Positions 39,377-47,098 of a stretch of 64,000 bases of DNA are shown here, one piece after another. The notes beneath the pieces were generated by a model. That model did not search any database, was not told the origin of the DNA, and saw only the letters and a program-made list of their open reading frames with translations. Positions within the stretch are counted from its first letter, which is position 1; each line of letters starts with the position of its first letter. The stretch is from Leptothrix sp. (in: b-proteobacteria) (lineage in GTDB: Bacteria > Pseudomonadota > Gammaproteobacteria > Burkholderiales > Burkholderiaceae_C): positions 62,001-126,000 of the forward strand of contig PNKV01000016.1 in assembly GCA_013822685.1 (NCBI GenBank), given 5' to 3'. Position numbers and translations under genes: made by a program.

Positions 39377-40075
39377 GTGAATAAAGGCAGCAGTGGTTAT
39401 GTTCCCAGCGCCTCGGCGGCTGGCGAGGAGGATCCCGGTGCGTCGCTCGACCTGGCCATGCCAGGGCGGCATGGCATCGACTTCATGGGGCCGTCCGACC
39501 AGGTCGCCAGGGCATTGATCGGCGCCACCTTGTTGGTCAACGGCGTGGGCGGGATCATTGTGGAGACGGAAGCCTACGATGAGGCCGATGCGGCCTCACA
39601 CAGCTTCGGTGGGCAAACCTTGCGAAACAGTGCCATGTTCGGGCCGCCCGCCCATGCGTATGTTTACCAATCTTATGGTCTGCATTGGTGCCTGAACCTG
39701 GTCTGCATGCCTGCTGGCCATGGCGCCGGGGTGCTGATTCGGGCGCTGCAGCCCACACAAGGCGTCGAGACCATGAAGCGCCGGCGGGGCATGGAGAACA
39801 CCATGTTGCTGTGCGCGGGGCCCGGGCGTGTTTGCCAAGCTCTGGCGGTCACGCGCGAATTGGATGGCAAGAGCATTGAGGCGCCACCTTTCCAGCTGCT
39901 GCCAGCGCCGCAGGGGCGCCAGGTGGAGGTGGTGGTGGGCCCGCGAATCGGCATCTCAAAAGCGGTGGACGTGCCATGGCGGTTTGGGCTGGCAGGATCC
40001 CGTTTTGTCAGCCGCACTTTTCCGCTTGGAGAAAAGCAAAAAAGCGCTGCGACACGGCGCAGTGGCCTGCGTTAA
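39377..40075 (+). CDS. DNA-3-methyladenine glycosylase (AAG/MPG family)
   Basis: 232 residues from a GTG start with GGAGG 6 nt upstream. Monofunctional base-excision glycosylase removing alkylated purines. Motifs: ARALIGATLLVNGVGGIIVETEAY (catalytic Glu in VETEAY), DAASHSFGGQTLRNSAMFGPPAHAYVYQSYGLHWCLNLVC and LCAGPGRVCQAL. The stop overlaps the stop of the convergent gene. The 203-bp gap upstream (39174-39376) shows no feature I can name. Confidence 0.93.
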   Translation: MNKGSSGYVPSASAAGEEDPGASLDLAMPGRHGIDFMGPSDQVARALIGATLLVNGVGGIIVETEAYDEADAASHSFGGQTLRNSAMFGPPAHAYVYQSYGLHWCLNLVCMPAGHGAGVLIRALQPTQGVETMKRRRGMENTMLLCAGPGRVCQALAVTRELDGKSIEAPPFQLLPAPQGRQVEVVVGPRIGISKAVDVPWRFGLAGSRFVSRTFPLGEKQKSAATRRSGLR

Positions 40076-41010
40076 GGCTGGCCCTTTGGCGGCACCGGAG
40101 GAAGAGACAAGGCCATGATCAACAAGCCTTGAGCCGAAGCATGGAACCCGCCACCAAGCGCCTCAAAGCCCAAGGGCCACAACCGCGTAAGTTGCGCACG
40201 AATAACCCAAGGTTGGGCCCAATGAGGCCACTCAGGAATCTGCCGTCCACCGATCCAGCCGCCATCGGCTTGCTGGGCCATGACCACCCGACTCAGCCAC
40301 ACCGGCTTGACCTGCTCTCGGTCGCCACGCCATAGCAGCATCATCACGCGCTGGAGATACGCGTCCTTGACGACGACGTCCAGTTGCATCTGTTGATGAA
40401 TGTCAGACAAGAGATCACGCTCAAGCGCGGCCACCTCCTCGCGGCGAGCGCAGCCGGCGCGCTGCAACAACATGACGCCCACCAAATGGTGCGTGGTGCA
40501 AACCGGATCCTTGATCCAGACCTCGGTTGGTTGAGGGTGGCAGACGTCGTTCTGCAAATAGACACTGGTGTCACCGTCGTCCAGAGGCACGGGAACACAA
40601 GTCAGCGCATGGTAAAAAAACTTGTGATACGGCGCCAAGGACCGGGTCGAGGCGATGTCCAGCACCACTTCCGCCTTGGGCGCCAGCACACGCCTCCAGG
40701 GATTTGCAGAGTTATCGGACGCACGGGACGCGGCCAAGTACTTCAGCACCAGCCCGTGCAGGTATTCATCCCCTGTTCGCTCGGCAGCAGTCTGGACAAA
40801 CCACCACAGGGCGACGTTGTTTTCATTGATGATTTGCGCCTCGTGCGCCCGCATCCAGCCCACGGCCCGCTGAAAACTTTGTTGCCGCTCACTCAGCGAC
40901 AAAGTAGCCACATCGCGGTTGCCATGCCACAAAGCCAGTGCCATCAAGCCGGCCAGCACCACGATCAATCCCATCGTGGCCTTGGCCACCCGCACGCCCC
41001 ACTTCTTCAT
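40072..41010 (-). CDS. Membrane-anchored protein of unknown function
   Basis: 312 residues. One N-terminal hydrophobic segment (TMGLIVVLAGLMALALW) with Lys/Arg before it, suggesting a type II anchor with the bulk in the periplasm. Conserved-looking points are four cysteines in the middle part (CVPVP, DVCHPQP, PVCTTHH, AGCAR) and a QQADGGWIGG segment resembling the QW repeat of alpha-toroid proteins. No catalytic motif recognised. Stop TAA overlaps the glycosylase stop in the palindrome TTAA. A hairpin CCCCG / CGGGG lies just upstream of the start. Confidence 0.72.
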   Translation of the reverse strand: MKKWGVRVAKATMGLIVVLAGLMALALWHGNRDVATLSLSERQQSFQRAVGWMRAHEAQIINENNVALWWFVQTAAERTGDEYLHGLVLKYLAASRASDNSANPWRRVLAPKAEVVLDIASTRSLAPYHKFFYHALTCVPVPLDDGDTSVYLQNDVCHPQPTEVWIKDPVCTTHHLVGVMLLQRAGCARREEVAALERDLLSDIHQQMQLDVVVKDAYLQRVMMLLWRGDREQVKPVWLSRVVMAQQADGGWIGGRQIPEWPHWAQPWVIRAQLTRLWPLGFEALGGGFHASAQGLLIMALSLPPVPPKGQP

Positions 41011-41113
41011 ACCATCCCCGTTTTCATAATCGGGGCCATTTTGACATGCGCCGCCAAACGGGAAGGCGCTGCGTCAGGCAAACGCTTCGGCAAAATGTAC
41101 CGTGAGGGTGGCA

Positions 41114-41878
41114 TCAAGGCATGGCAGCGTCTCCCACCCCTTCGATCTCGGCCACGTTGAAAATGCGGAACGGGGGGTGGTCCGGAAAGCTGCGCTTCAG
41201 CAAGGGCATGGCCACGTTGAAAACCGGGGTGCCGTTCACGGTCTGCCCCTCCAATGTGCCCCGGTGCGCATGCCCATGGAAGACTGCCGTCACCGGGTGC
41301 CGGATGAGCGGGTCTTCCAGCCGGCTGGTGCCCAGGAAAGGGAATATCTCCAGGGGCTCGCCCACTACCGTGGCCTCAATGGGGGCGTAATGCAGCATGG
41401 CGATGCGGCGCGGCGTGCGCAATTTGGCCAATGCCGATTCCAGCTTCAGCGCTTCTTGGATCGCCTCATTGACGAATTGTTTGATCGCCTTCTCTCCCCA
41501 AGGGCCCAGCGCGCCACGCCCAAATCCCCCCGCAAATCCCTTGACGCCGGCAATGCCCACGCCATGGACTTCGCAAGCTTCGCCATCCAGCATGCGCACA
41601 CCAGCGCGCGTCAGGATGTCGCGAACATCATCCTGCTGATCGGATTCAAAGTCGTGGTTGCCCATGACCGCAATGACAGGCACCGACGCGGCAGACAACT
41701 CATCGGCCAGCACCTTGGCCTCTTCCGGCAAGCCGTAATCGGTCAGATCGCCGCATAGCAAAAGCGCATCTGCCGCTTCTGACGCCTGCGCAAAAAAAGC
41801 GCGCAATGTGCCGCCCGAATCTCTTTTGCAATGGATATCGCCGACGGCGGCAAAACGAATGTTTCCGGCTGAAACCAT
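41114..41878 (-). CDS. Calcineurin-like metallophosphoesterase
   Basis: 254 residues, cytoplasmic. All metal-site blocks are present in order: VGDIHCKRD, CGDLTDYG, MGNHDFES, HYAPI and HGHAHRG. Family substrates range from cyclic nucleotides to phosphoproteins and nucleotides, so the substrate is open. ATG 41878 follows CAGGAG. It is divergent from a nucleotidyltransferase gene across 82 bp, an arrangement suggesting linked function, possibly of opposed activities. Confidence 0.9.
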   Translation of the reverse strand: MVSAGNIRFAAVGDIHCKRDSGGTLRAFFAQASEAADALLLCGDLTDYGLPEEAKVLADELSAASVPVIAVMGNHDFESDQQDDVRDILTRAGVRMLDGEACEVHGVGIAGVKGFAGGFGRGALGPWGEKAIKQFVNEAIQEALKLESALAKLRTPRRIAMLHYAPIEATVVGEPLEIFPFLGTSRLEDPLIRHPVTAVFHGHAHRGTLEGQTVNGTPVFNVAMPLLKRSFPDHPPFRIFNVAEIEGVGDAAMP

Positions 41879-41960
41879 GGGGTGCTCCTGAAGTCTTGAT
41901 CAAACTCTCTTGGCACACGGCTTGCCCAATCAGGGCATCCATCGGCCAGTTTGGGAACTT

Positions 41961-42803
41961 ATGACAGTTTCGCCATTGATGTCGTCGTCAGAACAAAGCG
42001 CCAGTTCGCAAGCTGCGGTTTTTTATCGCCGCGTTCTGGAAGCACTCCGAGCCTCGTCGGTGCCCTTTCTGGTCGGGGGCTCACATGCCTTCACTTGTCA
42101 CACCTCCATCGAGCGGATGACCAAGGACCTGGACCTGTTCATCCGCCGAAAGGACTATGACGATGTGGTCGAGGTGATGCGTGAAGCAGGCTACGGCACG
42201 GACATGGTGTTTGCACACTGGCTGGCCAAAGTGCATGACGACGAGGTGTTCATCGACCTCATTTTCAACTCGGGCAATGGCGTTTGCGAAGTGGACGACG
42301 CGTGGTTCTCGCATGCCACGGAGGGCCAGGTGCTGGGTGTGCCAGTGCTGATCTCGCCCGTGGAGGAAACCATCTGGTCCAAGGCCTTCATCATGGAGCG
42401 CGAGCGCTATGACGGCGCCGACGTGGCGCATCTGCTTCAAGCGCATGCCAACCAACTGGATTGGCAACGCCTGCTCAATCGTTTCGGACCGCATTGGCGG
42501 GTTCTGCTCAGCCACCTGAGCCTGTTTGGCTTTATCTACCCTGATCACCGCTCATTGGTACCAGGATGGGTGATGGAGCACCTGCTGGAACGCCTGCGCA
42601 GTGAAACACTCAAAGCCCCTGCACCCACCCATGTGTGCAACGGCACCTTGTTGTCGCGTGAACAGTACCTGGACGACACCGAGCAGCAAGGTTTTCAAGA
42701 CGGCCGCCTGGCGCCTTTCGGCAACCTGACGCCCAAAGACGTGACAGAGTGGACCAAAGCCATACCTCGGCTTCAAATCGCCGATCAAACCGACCCACCA
42801 TAA
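41961..42803 (+). CDS. Nucleotidyltransferase-fold protein
   Basis: 280 residues. Minimal nucleotidyltransferase fold: GG-S (Gly39, Gly40, Ser41 in FLVGGSHAF), an Asp-x-Asp pair (Asp56 and Asp58 in MTKDLDLFI) and a third acidic site in EVFIDLIF. ATG 41961 is chosen; ATG 41979 is also possible. The C-terminal ~130 residues carry no recognised domain. It resembles the AbiEii/MNT-like and aminoglycoside-type transferases. No obvious antitoxin is adjacent, only the divergent metallophosphoesterase. Confidence 0.75.
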   Translation: MTVSPLMSSSEQSASSQAAVFYRRVLEALRASSVPFLVGGSHAFTCHTSIERMTKDLDLFIRRKDYDDVVEVMREAGYGTDMVFAHWLAKVHDDEVFIDLIFNSGNGVCEVDDAWFSHATEGQVLGVPVLISPVEETIWSKAFIMERERYDGADVAHLLQAHANQLDWQRLLNRFGPHWRVLLSHLSLFGFIYPDHRSLVPGWVMEHLLERLRSETLKAPAPTHVCNGTLLSREQYLDDTEQQGFQDGRLAPFGNLTPKDVTEWTKAIPRLQIADQTDPP

Positions 42804-42853
42804 GGCCACTTCAGCGCCCGGTGCTAGCGGAAACCCGGGAATCCGTGAACTAG

Positions 42854-42876
42854 GTCACCGATGTGACTTAAGTGAC
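42854..42876. repeat. Three GTGAC half-sites, one inverted, with 9-bp spacing
   Basis: GTCAC (42854-42858), GTGAC (42863-42867) and GTGAC (42872-42876) are separated by four bases each. The third copy overlaps the -35 side of the FliA-like promoter. The geometry suits a regulator binding site upstream of the chemotaxis operon. Confidence 0.45.
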
Positions 42877-42894
42877 CCGGGGAAACTCCGATAT
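42868..42894 (+). promoter_or_regulatory. FliA (sigma28)-like promoter of the chemosensory operon
   Basis: TTAA, 15-base spacer, TCCGATAT. The established consensus is TAAA, 15 bases, GCCGATAA. It is 106 nt upstream of the first gene start at 43001. No other promoter candidate was noted in 42804-43000. Confidence 0.6.
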
Positions 42895-43000
42895 GTCCTG
42901 CCAGGGGCAATCTTTTCCTTCTTCTTGGACGGCGCACATTGGCCACCATTGAAGAAAGGGCGGAAAGCTCCTATCAAAAACTCACGGGGCCCGGCAGCAC

Positions 43001-44155
43001 ATGAACATCAACCACGACATCAAAGCTTATTTGATGTATCCACCCCTGCTGGGAGCGATTGGCGGCGCCGCCGCGCTCCTGCTCAGCGGGGGCACCCTGG
43101 CGGCCTGGATCACCGCCCCCTTGTTGATCCTGGCAGGCCTGGCGGCCAGTTGGCACATGTCGACCAACCTGCGCAAATTCAGGCAATCCATTCAGACCTA
43201 CATCGACGGCCGCCAGCGTTTCGGTGAAACGATGGCACCGGTGTGGACCGGGCAGATCGAGACCTCGCGTCAGCAGATGGAGACCGCGATCTCGGAACTG
43301 TCCCAACGCTTCTCTGGCATTGTGGACAAGCTGGACAACACCGTGCGCACCACAAGCGCAGCCACCTCGTCCATCGACAGTGACAGTGGCTTGGTGGCAG
43401 TGTTCGCCAAGAGCGAGCGCGAACTGGGCTCGGTGGTGGCCACGATGGAATCGGCCATGAGCAGCAAGACCCAGATGTTGGAGAAGGTGCAAAGCCTGAA
43501 CCACTTCACCATTGAATTGCAGCAGATGGCCTCCGACGTGGCCAGCATTGCCTGGCAAACCAATTTGCTGGCCATCAACGCGGCCATTGAAGCCGCTCAC
43601 GCTGGTGAGAACGGCCGCGGATTCTCGGTGCTGGCACAAGAGGTTCGCAAGTTGTCAGCCCTGTCTGGCGAGACCGGCAAGCGCATCACTGAAAAGGTCT
43701 CGCTGATCAACGCGGCCATTGTTGAAACGCGTGAAAGCGCCGAGGCCTCCAACCATGAAGAAGCCCGGTCCATGGCCACGTCACAGGACACCATCACGGC
43801 CGTCTTGAACCAACTGCGCGCTGTCACGGACACGTTGGTGGCTTCAACCGACCTGCTCAAGGGCGAGAGCTTGGACATCAAGGCTGAAGTTTCCGAGGCC
43901 CTGGTGCAGCTTCAGTTCCAGGATCGCGTGAGCCAGATCATGAGCCACGTGAAAAGCAACATCGAGCGCTTGCCGGTGGTGCTGGACGACAACCGCGTTC
44001 TTTTCCAGCAGGAAGGGGCACTGCAGCCCCTTGATTCTGCAGGCCTGCTGGCCGACCTGGAGAAGACCTACGCGACGAAGGAAGAGCGCGCGATCCACCA
44101 GGGCAGCAAAGCCGCCGAAGCCCCCCAAGACGACACCGAAATCACGTTTTTCTGA
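43001..44155 (+). CDS. MCP-like signalling protein without a periplasmic domain
   Basis: 384 residues. Two closely spaced N-terminal membrane segments (residues about 14-30 and 36-50) with almost no periplasmic loop, then a cytoplasmic coiled coil with the MCP hairpin tip: [34 protein letters not shown]. The flanking helices differ from the two larger MCPs of the operon, and there is no HAMP domain. It ends TEITFF, slightly resembling the tails of the other MCPs. First gene of the operon. It may sense cytoplasmic or membrane state or act as an accessory adaptor. Confidence 0.85.
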   Translation: MNINHDIKAYLMYPPLLGAIGGAAALLLSGGTLAAWITAPLLILAGLAASWHMSTNLRKFRQSIQTYIDGRQRFGETMAPVWTGQIETSRQQMETAISELSQRFSGIVDKLDNTVRTTSAATSSIDSDSGLVAVFAKSERELGSVVATMESAMSSKTQMLEKVQSLNHFTIELQQMASDVASIAWQTNLLAINAAIEAAHAGENGRGFSVLAQEVRKLSALSGETGKRITEKVSLINAAIVETRESAEASNHEEARSMATSQDTITAVLNQLRAVTDTLVASTDLLKGESLDIKAEVSEALVQLQFQDRVSQIMSHVKSNIERLPVVLDDNRVLFQQEGALQPLDSAGLLADLEKTYATKEERAIHQGSKAAEAPQDDTEITFF

Positions 44156-44162
44156 GGACAAC

Positions 44163-44531
44163 ATGGCCAAAACCATTCTGATTGTGGACGACTCGTCCTC
44201 GCTGCGCGTCGTCGTGAGCATTGCACTGAAGAGCGCCGGTTATGACGTGATCGAGGCTTGCGATGGCAAGGACGCCCTGACCAAGCTGACCGGACAAAAG
44301 ATCCACATGATCATCAGTGACGTGAACATGCCCAACATGGACGGCATCACCCTGGTCAAGGCGATCAAGCAGCTGGCGGCGTACAAGTTCACGCCGATCA
44401 TCATGCTGACCACCGAGTCACAGGATGAGAAAAAGAAGCAAGGCCAGGAAGCCGGTGCCAAGGCATGGGTGCTCAAGCCCTTCAAACCTGAACAGTTGCT
44501 GGGCGTGGTCCAGAAACTGGTGTTGCCTTGA
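44163..44531 (+). CDS. CheY-like single-domain response regulator
   Basis: 122 residues, receiver domain only. Acidic pocket Asp9/Asp10, phosphoacceptor Asp53 (ISDVNMPNMDG), Thr in MLTTES and Lys in WVLKPFKP. Its ATG lies 7 nt after the preceding stop, with GAGGA overlapping that stop. Position beside a STAS protein and before CheA suggests that it is phosphorylated by this CheA and may work with the STAS protein rather than as the motor-binding CheY. No cheZ is present in the window. Confidence 0.92.
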   Translation: MAKTILIVDDSSSLRVVVSIALKSAGYDVIEACDGKDALTKLTGQKIHMIISDVNMPNMDGITLVKAIKQLAAYKFTPIIMLTTESQDEKKKQGQEAGAKAWVLKPFKPEQLLGVVQKLVLP

Positions 44532-44551
44532 TGGCGCCAAGGGAGGAAACC

Positions 44552-44842
44552 ATGAGCACCGCATGCCTGCCCATCGAGGGCGAAATGACCATCTACCGCG
44601 CCGCCGAACTCAAGCAAGCCTTGCTGGAGGCCTTGAATGGCGCCACCGCCTTGGAAGTGGATCTGCACGGCGTCACCGAGATCGACAGCGCTGGCATCCA
44701 GTTGCTGATGCTGACCAAGGCCACCGGGCAAGCCAACGCCTGCGAGGTTCGCCTGCTGAACCACAGCCCCGCCGTTCTGGAAGTGTTTGAACTGCTGGAC
44801 CTGGCCGCGCATTTTGGCGATCCGCTGCTCGTGCCCGCCTGA
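44552..44842 (+). CDS. STAS-domain (anti-sigma-factor-antagonist-like) protein
   Basis: 96 residues, a single STAS domain: predicted beta strand IEGEMTIYRAAELK and the conserved phospho-site region EIDSAGIQLLML with Ser46. STAS proteins such as SpoIIAA are controlled by Ser phosphorylation. Start 44552 is supported by GGGAGGA at 44541-44547; an ATG at 44531 overlaps the cheY-like stop and is an alternative. No anti-sigma kinase or sigma factor is encoded nearby, so its partner may be the chemosensory complex. Confidence 0.87.
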   Translation: MSTACLPIEGEMTIYRAAELKQALLEALNGATALEVDLHGVTEIDSAGIQLLMLTKATGQANACEVRLLNHSPAVLEVFELLDLAAHFGDPLLVPA

Positions 44843-44887
44843 GCTGCCGACTCTTGCCATTGACCGTTCACTGAACCGAGACCGACT

Positions 44888-47059
44888 ATGAACCTCGATC
44901 AAGCGCTACAGACCTACATCGTGGAAAGCCGCGAGATGCTGGAAGCGATGGAAACCGCGCTGCTCGGCCTCGCCCACACCGAAGGTGAAGAGCGCGCCGA
45001 ATCCATCAACGCCATCTTCCGCGCCGCACACACCATCAAAGGGTCTGCCGGCTTGTTCGGGCTGGACCAGATCGTGGAGTTCACCCACGTGGTGGAAAGC
45101 GTGCTTGACCATGTGCGCGATGGCAAGGTCGCCATCGAAGACGAGCTGGTGACCTTGCTGTTGTCATGCGGGGACCACATCGGCACCCTGATCGACACGA
45201 CGGAAAGCACCCGCTCCGACCCCGATGAAGGCGTGGCCCAAGCCGGCAAGCCCTTGCTGGTTCGCCTGAGCGTCTACCTGGAAGCAACCGCGCCAGCCAG
45301 CTTGCCCACCACGACCCACGTGGTAGAGGCCGACCCTGCCGATTTCGCGCGAATGGGCCACCACGGGATCAACACCGACAACTGGCACATCTCGCTGCGC
45401 TTTGGGCGCGACGTGCTGCGCAACGGCATGGACCCTTTGTCGTTCATACGCTACCTGGGCACCATGGGCCAGATCGTGGGCATCGTGACTCTGCACGATG
45501 CCTTGCCGTTGGCGGCCGACATGGACGCGGAATCGTGCTACCTGGGCTTCGAGATCTCCTTCAAAAGCGAGGCCACCAAAGGCGCCATCGAAGGTGCATT
45601 CGAGTTTGTGCTGGACGACTGCCAGTTGCACATCGTGCCGCCCAACAGCCTGGCCTCCGAGTACATCGAGTTGATCCAGGCGCTGCCGGAAGGGCCCGCG
45701 CGCCTGGGTGAAATCCTGGTGCGCTGCGGGACTTTGACAAACCACGAGCTGGAGTCCGCCCTCGCCCTGCAAGCCAAATCGGAGACCGCCGCACCCATCG
45801 GCGAGATCCTGGTTGAGCAAGGCCGCGTTCAGCCCGCCGTGGTGGAAGCCGCCCTCACCAAGCAGAAACAGACCAAGGACAGCAAGGCACAAGAGAGCCA
45901 ATCCATCCGCGTTGACGCCGACAAGCTGGACCACCTGATCAACCTGGTCGGTGAACTGATCATTGCCGCGGCCGGGGCCAACCTGGTGGCGCGCAGCACA
46001 CGGATCCTGGAGCTGCAAGAAAGCCACTCGACTCTGGCCAACCTGGTGGAAGAAGTGCGCGACAGCGCCTTGCAACTGCGCATGGTCAAGGTGGGCGGCA
46101 CCTTCAGCCGATTCCAACGGGTGGTGCATGACGTCTCGCGCGAGATTGGCAAGGACATCGGTCTGGTCGTCAACGGCGAAGACACCGAGCTGGACAAAAC
46201 CGTGGTCGAGAAAATCGCCGACCCGCTGATGCACCTGGTGCGCAACGCCATCGACCATGGCATTGAAGCCGCCGACTTGCGCATTGCGCGGGGCAAGCCT
46301 GCCAAGGGCACGGTCAGGCTCAACGCTTATCACGACTCGGGCAGCATCGTCATTGAAGTGGGTGACGACGGCGGCGGCCTGAACCGCGAGCGCATCCTGG
46401 CCAAGGCCCTGGAGCGGGGCCTCATCGAGTCGGGCAAGGCCCTGAGCGACAGCGAGATCTATGGCTTGATCTTCGAGCCTGGTTTCTCAACGGCAGAGCA
46501 GGTCACCAACCTGTCGGGCCGTGGCGTGGGCATGGACGTGGTCAAGCGAAACATCACCGCCCTGCGCGGCAGCGTTGCCATCAACAGCGCGGAAGGCGTG
46601 GGCACCACCGTGAGCGTGCGCCTGCCCTTGACGCTGGCCATCATCAATGGCTTCCAGGTGGGCGTGGGCCAATCGGTGTTCGTGGTGCCGCTGGACATGA
46701 TCGAGGAATGCGTGGCGTTCTCGGCCGAAGAGGGCCACGACTACACGAACCTTCGCGGGCAGGTCTTGCCCTTCATCCGCTTGCGCGAGCTGTTCGACGT
46801 TGAAGGCCACAAAGGCAGCCGAGAAAACATTGTGGTGGTGAAACATGCAGGCCAGAAATTTGGCCTGGTGGTTGACACCCTGCTGGGCGAAGCCCAAACC
46901 GTGATCAAGCCCTTGTCCAAGATGTTTGCACAAGTCCAAGGCATCAGCGGCTCCAGCATCCTGGGCAGTGGCGACGTGGCCCTGATCCTCGATGTACCCG
47001 CCTTGATGCAAAAAACCCATGCCGCCAGTTCGGGCGACAGAGCCTCCGTTTCGGCTTGA
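44888..47059 (+). CDS. cheA: Chemotaxis histidine kinase CheA with MshEN-like repeats
   Basis: 723 residues. Hpt domain at the N-terminus with His48 (FRAAHTIKGSAG); an alpha/beta region at about 145-255 of P2-like size; two repeats at 272-295 and 303-326 resembling the MshEN c-di-GMP-binding motif; dimerisation and ATPase domains (VRNAIDHGIE, GDDGGGLN, GRGVGMDVV); and a C-terminal CheW-like domain (about 580-715). The repeats read RLG-E-I-LV-x2-G and later L-x3-L-x2-Q with a seven-residue spacer. Flanked by STAS and MCP genes. Confidence 0.95.
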   Translation: MNLDQALQTYIVESREMLEAMETALLGLAHTEGEERAESINAIFRAAHTIKGSAGLFGLDQIVEFTHVVESVLDHVRDGKVAIEDELVTLLLSCGDHIGTLIDTTESTRSDPDEGVAQAGKPLLVRLSVYLEATAPASLPTTTHVVEADPADFARMGHHGINTDNWHISLRFGRDVLRNGMDPLSFIRYLGTMGQIVGIVTLHDALPLAADMDAESCYLGFEISFKSEATKGAIEGAFEFVLDDCQLHIVPPNSLASEYIELIQALPEGPARLGEILVRCGTLTNHELESALALQAKSETAAPIGEILVEQGRVQPAVVEAALTKQKQTKDSKAQESQSIRVDADKLDHLINLVGELIIAAAGANLVARSTRILELQESHSTLANLVEEVRDSALQLRMVKVGGTFSRFQRVVHDVSREIGKDIGLVVNGEDTELDKTVVEKIADPLMHLVRNAIDHGIEAADLRIARGKPAKGTVRLNAYHDSGSIVIEVGDDGGGLNRERILAKALERGLIESGKALSDSEIYGLIFEPGFSTAEQVTNLSGRGVGMDVVKRNITALRGSVAINSAEGVGTTVSVRLPLTLAIINGFQVGVGQSVFVVPLDMIEECVAFSAEEGHDYTNLRGQVLPFIRLRELFDVEGHKGSRENIVVVKHAGQKFGLVVDTLLGEAQTVIKPLSKMFAQVQGISGSSILGSGDVALILDVPALMQKTHAASSGDRASVSA

Positions 47060-47098
47060 GAAACGGCCAATCCAGACCATTAAATCAGAGGACGTTTC

